Assembly (NCBI RefSeq): GCF_002929375.1
Contig: NZ_PJIP01000009.1
Location: 103,722-167,721, forward strand
Length of the DNA: 64,000 nucleotides
Direction of reading: 5' to 3'
Source of the DNA: Arthrobacter sp. DWC3
GTDB taxonomy: Bacteria; Actinomycetota; Actinomycetes; Actinomycetales; Micrococcaceae
The notes beneath the pieces are model-generated. The model saw only the letters and a program-made list of their open reading frames with translations, did no database searches and was not told the origin of the DNA. The first letter of the stretch is position 1. Every line of letters starts with the position of its first letter. A program made the translations under genes and the position numbers. Shown piece by piece: positions 42,123 to 49,337 of this stretch.

Positions 42123-43205
42123 ATGACGAACACCTACAGGATCGCGGTCATCGCCGGCGACGGCATCGGCAAGGAGGTCATGCCGGAGGGGCTGCGGTCG
42201 CTGCGCGCGGCGGCCCACCGGTACGGGTTCACGGTCGACGCCGTGGAGTTCGACTACGCCAGCGCGGACTATTACCTGGAGCACGGCCAGATGCTGCCCG
42301 ACGGCTGGTTCGAGGAGCTGCGCACCTTTGATGCGATCTTCTTCGGGGCCGTCGGCTGGCCCGACGCCGTCCCCGACCACGTGTCGCTGTGGGGCAGCCT
42401 GCTGCAGTTCCGGCGCCACTTCGACCAGTACGTCAACCTGCGCCCCGTGCGGCTGCTCCCGGGGATCACGAGTCCCCTCGCGGGCCGCGAACCGGGGGAC
42501 GTCGACTTCTACGTGGTCCGTGAGAACACCGAGGGCGAGTACTCGAGCGTGGGCGGCAGGATGTTCGAGGGTACCGACCGCGAGACGGTCATCCAGGACA
42601 CCGTGATGACCCGCACGGGGGTGGACCGCATCCTCCGGTACGCCTTCGACCTCGCGCAGAAGCGGGAGAAGAAGCACCTGACCTCGGCGACGAAAAGCAA
42701 CGGCATCTCGATCACCATGCCCTACTGGGACGAACGGGTGGAGGCGATGGCGGCGCACTACGACGACGTCCGGACCGACAGGTTCCACATCGACATCCTC
42801 TGCGCGAACTTCGTCCTCCACCCCGACTGGTTCGACGTCGTGGTGGCCAGCAACCTCTTCGGGGACATCCTCTCGGACCTCGGGCCCGCCTGCACCGGGA
42901 CCATCGGTGTGGCTCCGAGCGGCAACATCAACCCGGACCGCACCTTCCCCAGCCTGTTCGAACCGGTGCACGGCTCCGCGCCGGACATCGCGGGCCAGGG
43001 CATCGCCAACCCGGTGGGCCAGATCTGGAGCGCCTCGATGATGCTGGAGCACCTCGGCGAGGCGGAGGCCGCCGCCGGGATCCTCGCCGCGATCGAATCG
43101 GTGCTCGCCACCGGCGGTGACGCACTGACGCGCGACCTGGGCGGGACGGGCACGACGTCGTCGCTCGGCGCGACGATCGCGTCCGCCGTCACGGGGACGT
43201 CCTAG
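42123..43205 (+). CDS. D-malate/tartrate dehydrogenase (beta-decarboxylating)
   Basis: The 360-residue enzyme belongs to the isocitrate/isopropylmalate dehydrogenase family. It has IAGDGIGKEVMPEG at the N-terminus, FFGAVGWPDAVPDHVSLWGSL, the substrate loop YVNLRPVRLLPG, NTEGEYSSVGGR and the metal-binding NLFGDILSDLGPA. A GSAPDIAGQGIANPVG segment binds NAD. The GWPDAVPDHVSLWG loop is typical of DmlA/TtuC rather than LeuB. It oxidises D-malate or tartrate with NAD. A GAGGAG site precedes ATG 42123. The start lies 40 bases after the permease gene, although a TAGGCT element within the permease stop may also drive it. Confidence 0.88.
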   Translation: MTNTYRIAVIAGDGIGKEVMPEGLRSLRAAAHRYGFTVDAVEFDYASADYYLEHGQMLPDGWFEELRTFDAIFFGAVGWPDAVPDHVSLWGSLLQFRRHFDQYVNLRPVRLLPGITSPLAGREPGDVDFYVVRENTEGEYSSVGGRMFEGTDRETVIQDTVMTRTGVDRILRYAFDLAQKREKKHLTSATKSNGISITMPYWDERVEAMAAHYDDVRTDRFHIDILCANFVLHPDWFDVVVASNLFGDILSDLGPACTGTIGVAPSGNINPDRTFPSLFEPVHGSAPDIAGQGIANPVGQIWSASMMLEHLGEAEAAAGILAAIESVLATGGDALTRDLGGTGTTSSLGATIASAVTGTS

Positions 43206-43521
43206 GGTCCCGCGCCGTCCGCGGAGAGGTCCCACGGGCGGGCCCCGGCAGCTGCTGCACCGCGCGACTCGCCCACGCTGCGCGTGCGTTCCCCGGCGGC
43301 CGCCTCCTGCCCGGGCGACGAGGCGCCCGGTCGTACCGGCGGACGACGCGCGTCCCGACCGCGGGCAGGGACGAGCCCCTCGTGGCTCTCCTCCGTGCTG
43401 CCGCCATTCGCTGGTCCTTCCACCGGATCCCCGATGCTACTCCCGTGCTCGCCCCCGCGTGGGACGGGAGGACACGCCGTCGGAGCCCGATCCGCCACCG
43501 GCATCGTGACACCATGGATGC
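43206..43521. other. 316-base stretch with no convincing gene
   Basis: A minus-strand frame (43202-43528) could encode 108 Gly/Ala/Pro/Arg-rich residues starting MSCIHGVTMPVADRAP. It lacks a ribosome site, overlaps the glycosylase start and shows no domain. The sequence is uniformly GC-rich with no clear hairpin. A CACCAT hexamer near 43510-43515 may be the -10 of the glycosylase gene. Confidence 0.4.
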
Positions 43522-44496
43522 ATGACAATCGCCCCCGCCGTCGTGCCCTCGGGCGCTGAGGCCGCGGAGTGGCTCCCCGACGGCCCCTACAACCTGGCAG
43601 GCACGGTCGGCACCCTGCAGTGCGGTCCGCACGACCCCTCCTTCATCGTCCAGGGCCCCGACCACTGGCTCGCGTACCGCACGGCGGACGGCCCGGTCAC
43701 GCTGGTCCTGCGGCAGCGCGGCTCCCTCAACGACTGCCGCATCCAGGCGACGGCCTGGGGCCCCGGGGCGGCCCTGGCGCTCGAGTCCGTGCCCCGCCTG
43801 CTCGGCGCCGACGACGACTGGAGCGGGTTCGACGACGCCGCGTTCTCGGCGACACTGCCGGATCTCGCCCGGAAGGGCAGGTACCTCAGCCCGGGACTGC
43901 GTCTGCCGGCGTCGGGCCGCATGCTCGACACCGTGGTGCGGGCGATCCTCGAGCAGAAGGTCACCAACCTCGAGGCGAAACGTTCCTGGCGCTACCTGCT
44001 CACCCGCTACGGCGATCCCGCCCCCGACGCCGGCGGCCTGGCACCTGCCGGGCTCCGCCTGCCTCCGACCGCAGAGCAGTGGCGCCGCGTCCCCTCCTGG
44101 GACTGGCACAAGGCCGGGGTGGACGCGAAACGGTCGACCACCATCCTCAAGGCCGCCCTCGTGGCGAGCGGCCTCGAACGGCTCGGTTCCCAGCCGGGCG
44201 GCGACGCCGTCCGCACGGGCCTCCGCTCCGTCCCCGGCATCGGCGTGTGGACGGTGGCCGAGGTGGTCCAGCGGACGCACGGCTGCCCGGACTCCATCTC
44301 CGTGGGCGACTACCACCTCGCGGCCTACGTGGGTGCTGCGCTCACGGGACGGCGTACCGACGACGCCGGGATGATCGAACTCCTCGAGCCCTGGAAGGGC
44401 CAGCGGCAGCGCGTGGTCCGCACCCTGTACGCGAGCGGCTTCCGGAAGCAGGCCTACGGTCCCCGCCTGTCCCCGGAGGACCACCGCCGCCGCTAG
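43522..44496 (+). CDS. DNA-3-methyladenine glycosylase II family protein (AlkA-like)
   Basis: The 324-residue protein has an N-terminal beta domain and a helix-hairpin-helix glycosylase domain. The hairpin LRSVPGIGVWTVAEVV (about 233-248) is followed by the catalytic aspartate in SISVGDYHLAAYVG. ILEQKVTNLEAKRSWRYL supplies the usual helix before it. AlkA-type enzymes remove alkylated purines and start base-excision repair. The sequence is close to uncharacterised actinobacterial 3-methyladenine glycosylases. Start ATG 43522 is the only ATG that keeps the N-terminal domain compact; no ribosome site is visible, so it may be leaderless. Confidence 0.88.
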   Translation: MTIAPAVVPSGAEAAEWLPDGPYNLAGTVGTLQCGPHDPSFIVQGPDHWLAYRTADGPVTLVLRQRGSLNDCRIQATAWGPGAALALESVPRLLGADDDWSGFDDAAFSATLPDLARKGRYLSPGLRLPASGRMLDTVVRAILEQKVTNLEAKRSWRYLLTRYGDPAPDAGGLAPAGLRLPPTAEQWRRVPSWDWHKAGVDAKRSTTILKAALVASGLERLGSQPGGDAVRTGLRSVPGIGVWTVAEVVQRTHGCPDSISVGDYHLAAYVGAALTGRRTDDAGMIELLEPWKGQRQRVVRTLYASGFRKQAYGPRLSPEDHRRR

Positions 44497-44499
44497 GGT
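44494..44499 (+). promoter_or_regulatory. -10 element embedded in the glycosylase stop codon
   Basis: TAGGGT starts with the TAG stop of the upstream gene and ends six bases before ATG 44506, giving a leaderless start. GGGAGC in the gap could also act as a ribosome site for read-through transcripts. Confidence 0.5.
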
Positions 44500-44505
44500 G
44501 GGAGC

Positions 44506-44796
44506 ATGACCCGACCCGTAGACGTCACCGCTGTGTTCACCCCGCTCGACGGCGAGTTCTTCCGCGTGAAGCTCGCCCTGGACATCGCCATCGAACAGGT
44601 GGTGCAGGAGCCGGGCTGCATCCGCTACGAGATCACCGAGGCGCAGGAGGACCGGATCGTCCTGACCGAGCAGTGGGAGTCCACCGACCTGCTGGACACG
44701 CACCTGCGTGGACCGGCCGTCCAGGACCTCGGAGAATCGCTGAGCGCCCTGCTCGCCCGGCCCGTGGACATGGTCCGCTCGGACCAGGCGGCCTGA
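44506..44796 (+). CDS. Antibiotic biosynthesis monooxygenase (ABM)-domain protein
   Basis: The 96-residue protein is a single ferredoxin-like ABM domain: DVTAVFTPLDGEFFRVKLAL, then a helix, EPGCIRYEITEAQEDRIVLTEQWES and LLDTHLRGPAVQDL. These small dimeric proteins include YgiN-like quinol monooxygenases and heme-degrading enzymes. The EPGC motif favours the YgiN-like group, but the activity is not known. It directly follows the glycosylase gene and ends at a strong terminator. Confidence 0.82.
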   Translation: MTRPVDVTAVFTPLDGEFFRVKLALDIAIEQVVQEPGCIRYEITEAQEDRIVLTEQWESTDLLDTHLRGPAVQDLGESLSALLARPVDMVRSDQAA

Positions 44797-44808
44797 CCCC
44801 ACCACGAG

Positions 44809-44841
44809 GGAAGCCCCGCACTCGACGAGTGCGGGGCTTCC
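44809..44841. terminator. Bidirectional terminator between the ABM gene and trxA
   Basis: Sixteen perfect pairs (44809-44824 with 44826-44841) lie between two converging stop codons. Confidence 0.85.
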
Positions 44842-44857
44842 GTGGTTCCCGGGACGC

Positions 44858-45247
44858 CTACTGGGCGTCGGCGGCGGGGGCGCCTCCTGCTGCCTGCTGG
44901 GCGATCTGCTCGTGCACGGCCTTCATGTCCAGGCCCTTCACGGCCTCGACGAGCTCGCCGAACTGGGTCGCGTTGAGCGCGCCGGGCTGGGAGAAGACGA
45001 GGACCTTCTCGCGGAACGCCATGAGCGTGGGGATCGAGGTGATCCCTGCGGCGGCGGCGAGCGACTGCTCGGCCTCGGTGTCCACCTTCGCGAACGTGAC
45101 GTCGTCGTGCTGCTGCGACACGGCGTCGTAGACCGGCGCGAACTGCTTGCACGGCCCGCACCAGTCGGCCCAGAAGTCAACGAACACGATGTCGTTGCCC
45201 TCGATGGTTTCCGGGAAGCTTGCCTCGGTGATATTGATAGTCGACAT
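44858..45247 (-). CDS. trxA: Thioredoxin
   Basis: The 129-residue protein has the active site WADWCGPCKQF with Cys30 and Cys33, and the cis-proline segment ITSIPTLMAF. It is about 20 residues longer than E. coli thioredoxin because of an Ala/Gln-rich C-terminal tail (IAQQAAGGAPAADAQ). There is no signal peptide, so it is cytoplasmic. ATG 45247 lies six bases after TAGCGT, with GAGGG in between, so it can start leaderless or by a ribosome site. No thioredoxin reductase gene proper is adjacent. Confidence 0.93.
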   Translation of the reverse strand: MSTINITEASFPETIEGNDIVFVDFWADWCGPCKQFAPVYDAVSQQHDDVTFAKVDTEAEQSLAAAAGITSIPTLMAFREKVLVFSQPGALNATQFGELVEAVKGLDMKAVHEQIAQQAAGGAPAADAQ

Positions 45248-45253
45248 CCCTCA

Positions 45254-45259
45254 ACGCTA
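45254..45259 (-). promoter_or_regulatory. -10 element, leaderless type, for trxA
   Basis: On the minus strand TAGCGT is followed by TGAGGG and then ATG 45247. Confidence 0.55.
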
Positions 45260-45334
45260 GCGACCCGCGCACCCCCTTGTCAGGCCTGTTCGCTATCGAT
45301 GAAGAATCGACCCCACGGACCGGAAGAGGCACGC

Positions 45335-45769
45335 GTGACCGACGACCCCTATGACCTGGCGCGCTTCGTCGAGGCCCAGGACGCCCAAGGCACCTACCCG
45401 CAGGCGCTCGCCGAGCTGCAGCGCGGCCGCAAGACCAGCCACTGGATGTGGTTCGTCTTCCCCCAGATCGCGGGGCTCGGGAGCAGTCCGACGGCGGTGC
45501 GGTACGCCATCGGCTCGCTCGACGAGGCGCGTGCATACCTGGCGCACCCCGTGCTGGGGCCCCGGCTGATGGAGAGCGTCCATGCGCTGCTCAACCTGGA
45601 GGGCAGCGATCCCGTGGCCGTGCTGGGCGGGATCGATGCCCGCAAACTGCAGTCCTCCATGACGCTCTTCGACCGCGCCGCGCCGCAGGAACCGTGGTTC
45701 ACGGCGCTGCTGGACCGGTACTACGGCGGGGCGGAGGACCGGGCGACGACGTCGATCCTGGCGGACTGA
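45335..45769 (+). CDS. DUF1810 family protein
   Basis: The 144-residue protein matches the DUF1810 pattern: DPYDLARFVEAQDAQGTYPQA, KTSHWMWFVFPQIAGLGSSP, AHPVLGPRLMES and KLQSSMTLFDR. Family members are predicted to have an ADP-ribosylglycohydrolase/NADAR-related fold; function is not settled. GTG 45335 is preferred because AGAGG lies seven bases upstream and the length fits. ATG 45299, in the same frame, is an alternative. It converges on the MFS gene with 16 bases between stops. Confidence 0.85.
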   Translation: MTDDPYDLARFVEAQDAQGTYPQALAELQRGRKTSHWMWFVFPQIAGLGSSPTAVRYAIGSLDEARAYLAHPVLGPRLMESVHALLNLEGSDPVAVLGGIDARKLQSSMTLFDRAAPQEPWFTALLDRYYGGAEDRATTSILAD

Positions 45770-45785
45770 CGCCGTCGACCCCGCC

Positions 45786-46997
45786 CTAGGCCTCGGCGGC
45801 GTGGGTCAGCGACGCACGGCCGGCGAACACGACGGCGCCCGCCACGAGCACCATGACCGCTGCCACGGCGTACGTGGTCCGCGGGTCGTAGATCTCGGCC
45901 AGCGTCGTCGCCGCGAAGGGCGCGAGGGCCCCGCCCATCCAGCGGACGAAGTTGTAGCCGGCGGAGGCGACGGGCCGGGGCGCATCGGAGACGCCCATGG
46001 CCAGCTCGGTGTAGAGGGTGTTGTCGATGCCGAGCAGGGCGCCGGAGACGACCACCAGGACGACGACGGCGGTCACGGAGCGTTCCGCGGCGACGGCGAG
46101 GCCGGCGAGGACGAGTGCCAGGCCGCCGAGGGTCAGGAGCAGCACGCGCGTGGTGCCGAGCAGGCGCTGCAGCACGGGCGCCACGAAGACCGAGAAGACG
46201 GCGACCATGAGACCCCAGCCGAAGAAGACGGCACCGATCCCGTACGCGTCCATGCCGAGCACGAAGGGCGTGAAGGCGAGGATCGTGAAGAAGCCGTAGT
46301 TGTAGAACAGGGCACTGGACGCCGTGGTGCGCAGGCCCTTGTGGCCGAGGGCCACGAGGGGAGCCCTGAGGGACGTCCTGACGGCGGGCGCCGGGGTGGC
46401 CGGCAGCAGGACGGTGAGGGCGACGAACGCCGCGGCCATGAGGGCTGCCGTGCCGAAGAACGGTGCACGCCACTGCCAGCCGCCGAGGAGGGCGCCGAGC
46501 AGGGGGCCGAGCGAGATGCCGAGGCCGAGGGCGGCCTCGTAGAGGATGATCGCGGTCGCGGTGCCGCCGCTGGCGACGCCGACGATCACGGCGAGCGCCG
46601 TGGCCACGAAGAGGGCGTTGCCGAGACCCCAGCCGGCACGGAAGCCCACGAGGGTGGCGACGTCGCCCGAGAGCCCGGAGAGGGACGCGAACACGACGAT
46701 CAGGCCGAGCCCGAGCAGGAGGGTCCTCTTGCCGCCGATGCGCGAGGAGATGAAGCCGGTGAGGAGCATCGCCACGGCCGTGACGAGGAAGTAGCTCGTG
46801 AAGAGCAGCGACACCTGGCTCGGTGAGGCGTCGAGGTTCTCGGCAATGGCCGGGAGGATGGGATCCACGAGGCCGATGCCCATGAACGCGAACACGGCCG
46901 CGAGGGCCGTGGCCCAGACGGCCTCGGGCTGGCGGAAGAAGGACTGCTCCTCCGGGACCGGCGCGGGCTGTGCCTGCGTCGGGACGTGGGTCGTCAC
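45786..46997 (-). CDS. MFS drug-efflux-type transporter
   Basis: The 403-residue protein has twelve predicted helices and an N-terminal Gln/Pro-rich cytoplasmic leader. Motif A-like GFISSRIGGKRTLLLG lies after helix 2 and the DHA1-type motif near helix 1 reads GIGLVDPILPAIAENL. It resembles proton-driven DHA1 multidrug exporters. GTG 46997 follows GGAG. A MarR-type regulator gene lies 102 bases upstream on the same strand, so substrate-induced expression through MarR is likely. Confidence 0.88.
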   Translation of the reverse strand: MTTHVPTQAQPAPVPEEQSFFRQPEAVWATALAAVFAFMGIGLVDPILPAIAENLDASPSQVSLLFTSYFLVTAVAMLLTGFISSRIGGKRTLLLGLGLIVVFASLSGLSGDVATLVGFRAGWGLGNALFVATALAVIVGVASGGTATAIILYEAALGLGISLGPLLGALLGGWQWRAPFFGTAALMAAAFVALTVLLPATPAPAVRTSLRAPLVALGHKGLRTTASSALFYNYGFFTILAFTPFVLGMDAYGIGAVFFGWGLMVAVFSVFVAPVLQRLLGTTRVLLLTLGGLALVLAGLAVAAERSVTAVVVLVVVSGALLGIDNTLYTELAMGVSDAPRPVASAGYNFVRWMGGALAPFAATTLAEIYDPRTTYAVAAVMVLVAGAVVFAGRASLTHAAEA

Positions 46998-47099
46998 GAG
47001 GGTACTCCTAGGTGATGCGGGTAGGGCCGGTGGCTTCGGCGGGAAGCGCAGGGGAAGAGCGGAGCGGCATGCTCCGGGACGGTGCTCCCCGGGGCCGGC

Positions 47100-47534
47100 T
47101 CAGGCGGAGGTGAGCTTCTCGATGACGGGCAGGGCTGCGGCGAGCGCGGCCCTCTCGTCGTCGTCGAGCTGGTCGAGCAGCGCGGCCACGCGCTCGTTGC
47201 GGCGAGTGCTGGCCGCCGTCCAGGCGTCGCGGCCCTTGTCGGTGAGCTGCACGAGGACGGCGCGCGAGTCGGTGGGGTCCGGACCGCGGCGGACGAGGCC
47301 GGCCTGCTCGAGCTTGATGATCTGCTCGGTGGCGGACGGCACCCGGATGCCGAGGTTGGCGGCGACGCGGCTGACCCGCAGCGGCTCCTCGGCGGCCATG
47401 CTCAGGGTGCTCATCTGCATGGTGGTGAGCTCTCCGTCGCTGTCCATGGAGCGGCTCAGGTAGACGGCGTGGCGCAGGGTGGTGCGGAAGGACTGCGCGA
47501 GGTCGAGCAGCCGGGAATCCGTGGAGAGGCTCAT
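47100..47534 (-). CDS. MarR-family regulator
   Basis: The 144-residue protein has the winged helix-turn-helix (about 40-105): LTTMQMSTLSMAAEEPLRVSRVAANLGI, VPSATEQIIKLEQAGLVRRGP, then the wing DSRAVLVQLTDKG. MarR dimers usually repress their own gene and an adjacent exporter, and a palindromic site sits right at this gene's start. ATG 47534 is eight bases after a TAGGCT hexamer on the minus strand, so the leader is nearly absent. Confidence 0.9.
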   Translation of the reverse strand: MSLSTDSRLLDLAQSFRTTLRHAVYLSRSMDSDGELTTMQMSTLSMAAEEPLRVSRVAANLGIRVPSATEQIIKLEQAGLVRRGPDPTDSRAVLVQLTDKGRDAWTAASTRRNERVAALLDQLDDDERAALAAALPVIEKLTSA

Positions 47535-47536
47535 AA

Positions 47537-47549
47537 TTAGGTAGCCTAA
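47537..47549. promoter_or_regulatory. Probable MarR operator overlapping the marR -10
   Basis: TTAGG-TAG-CCTAA is a perfect palindrome of the MarR type. The -10 hexamer TAGGCT (minus strand) lies inside it, so bound regulator would directly shut its own promoter. Confidence 0.65.
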
Positions 47550-47624
47550 CAGTTGGTGCTGCTGTACGGCAAGATGCATCGTCGTACGGTCCGGGCTAGC
47601 GTGGGGGCGACGGGAAGGATGACC

Positions 47625-48086
47625 ATGCAGGAGGCTGCAGCACACGATGGGCCGTTCCCCGTCGCCGACCCGGTCACCTTCCTCGCCGGGACCTGGTCCA
47701 CCCGGCGTGACCTCCTGGACCGGTCCAGCGGCGCAACGGGCACGTTCTCCGGGACCACCACCTTCACCCCCGACGACGGCGGCCTGCGGTGGGACGAGGA
47801 GGGGACGGTCTGCTGGGGGTCGTTCCGGGGGCCGGCGTCGCGCTCGTACCGCATCGGGGCCGGGCACGCCGGGGTGACCGTCACCTTCCCGGACGGACGG
47901 GTGCTGTGCCACCTCGATCTGCGGTCGGGCACGGCCCGTGACGAGCACTCCTGCTCCCCGGACGTCTACCGCGTGCGCTTCACCGTCATGTCGGCGGGCA
48001 CGGTCGACTATTCCTGGGACGTCACGGGACCCGCGAAGGACCACCTGCTGACGACGGTCCTCACCCGGACCGGAGGCCCTTCCTGA
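47625..48086 (+). CDS. DUF6314 family protein
   Basis: The 153-residue protein has the pattern FLAGTWSTRRDLLDRSSG, GLRWDEEGTVCWGSFRGPASRSY, FHLDLRSG-like LCHLDLRSG, and DVYRVRFTVMSAGTVDYSWDVTGPAKD. A lipocalin-like beta barrel is likely from the strand pattern. No enzymatic function is known. I chose ATG 47625 because GGAAGG lies six bases upstream; ATG 47619 also fits. A TAGCGT -10 lies at 47597-47602. The tail overlaps the acyltransferase gene on the other strand. Confidence 0.75.
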   Translation: MQEAAAHDGPFPVADPVTFLAGTWSTRRDLLDRSSGATGTFSGTTTFTPDDGGLRWDEEGTVCWGSFRGPASRSYRIGAGHAGVTVTFPDGRVLCHLDLRSGTARDEHSCSPDVYRVRFTVMSAGTVDYSWDVTGPAKDHLLTTVLTRTGGPS

Positions 48087-49188
48087 CCCTCGACGGGCGC
48101 GCACGGGATTCCGTCGCCACGGGGCGCCGCTTGAGGGCCGGCAGCTCGAACAGCAGATTGACGGACGCATGCTCCCGCGTGGAGTACACCCAGGCGAGCC
48201 CGAGAGGCACCCCCGCACCCACCACCAGGAGCACCGGCAGCAGCCACGTCCCCGCGACCCCGACGGCGTCGGCGAGGGCGAGCGTCACCATGATGGGGCC
48301 GAGGTGCACCACGTAGAACACGATCGAGTACCGCCCCACGAACTCGAGTACCGCCGTCGCGCGATTCGGACCGAGCCGCGGGAAGATCCAGCACACCACG
48401 CCGAGCGCACCCACCACGCCCCACACGAACTCGCCCCGGTACAGGACGTCCCGGCCCGCCACGTTGAGGACACCCACGGTGACCGCCGAGGCCGCCGCCA
48501 GCGCCAGCACCCAGGGCCTGCCGATGGTCCGCTCCACCAGCCGTGCGTGGCGCGCGCACCATGCACCGAAGAAGAAGAAGGCCGCGAGGAACGCCAGGGT
48601 CTCGGGGCGGCTCGCGTCCGGCAGCACGAGGGACAGCGCGAGCCCCACTCCGGCGATCGCCAGGGGTGGGACGCGCCGCAGCGGATAGGCCAGCGCGTAG
48701 AAGACGAGGATGAACCACAGGTACCAGAGGTAGGTGGGCGAGAGGTAGAGGATCCCGGCCAGCCGGCCGGCGCCGAGGTCACCGCTCGCCGCGAGAATGA
48801 TCACCGACCACAGGAGGTAGGGCCACGCCACCATGGAGACCTTGCCCGCGAAGTACTCGCGTCCCGGCTTCGCGACCGACTGCGGCAGCAGGATCCCCGA
48901 GAGGAACATGAGGACGGGCATGCGGAACGGCTCGAGGAACAGGTTGGCCTGGTCGAGCCCGGGGATGGGGCCGACGGCGACGCGGAGGGCCTCCCCCGCG
49001 TGCAGGACGACGACGAGGAGGATGGCGACACCGCGCAGGCTGTCGAGCCAGCCGATCCGTGTGCCTTCGGTACTGCTGATGGTGGCCTCCCCGGCGTCGA
49101 GATCCCACTGTAGGCATGCGTACCGGTTCTTCGGTGGCCACCCCGCTCCGGATGGCCGGCGGAGGAAAGAGTTGACGCAGGCATCCAT
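48061..49188 (-). CDS. Acyltransferase-3 family membrane protein (start uncertain)
   Basis: The core has RIGWLDSLRGVAILLVVVLHAGEALR, the conserved acyltransferase-3 opening with its histidine, followed by about ten membrane helices. Members O-acetylate or O-succinylate cell-surface glycans and lipids. The last 35 residues are basic and cytoplasmic. The N-terminus is unclear. The only usual start codon in frame is ATG 49188, which has no ribosome site. GGGGAGG lies six bases before an ATC codon at 49080, close to where homologues normally begin. A good ribosome site at 49203 leads an ATG in another frame. The true start, or a frameshift, cannot be settled here. Confidence 0.8.
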   Translation of the reverse strand: MDACVNSFLRRPSGAGWPPKNRYACLQWDLDAGEATISSTEGTRIGWLDSLRGVAILLVVVLHAGEALRVAVGPIPGLDQANLFLEPFRMPVLMFLSGILLPQSVAKPGREYFAGKVSMVAWPYLLWSVIILAASGDLGAGRLAGILYLSPTYLWYLWFILVFYALAYPLRRVPPLAIAGVGLALSLVLPDASRPETLAFLAAFFFFGAWCARHARLVERTIGRPWVLALAAASAVTVGVLNVAGRDVLYRGEFVWGVVGALGVVCWIFPRLGPNRATAVLEFVGRYSIVFYVVHLGPIMVTLALADAVGVAGTWLLPVLLVVGAGVPLGLAWVYSTREHASVNLLFELPALKRRPVATESRARPSRVRKGLRSG

Positions 49189-49337
49189 CAGGCGCCGTTG
49201 ACATGGGGTCCTCCGTTCGCTTCGCTTGGTGCACGGCGGCTCGGCCATGGCCCGACGTCGCCGCCCCACCCGGCACCCGGACGAACCAGGCCGGGCTCCA
49301 GGTGTGGTGGGGCCGCGATGGAGCAGAGGAGCAGCCC

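Noticed and set aside
43202-43528. A 108-codon minus-strand frame
   Set aside because: No ribosome site, low-complexity Gly/Ala/Pro/Arg product and overlap with the glycosylase start.
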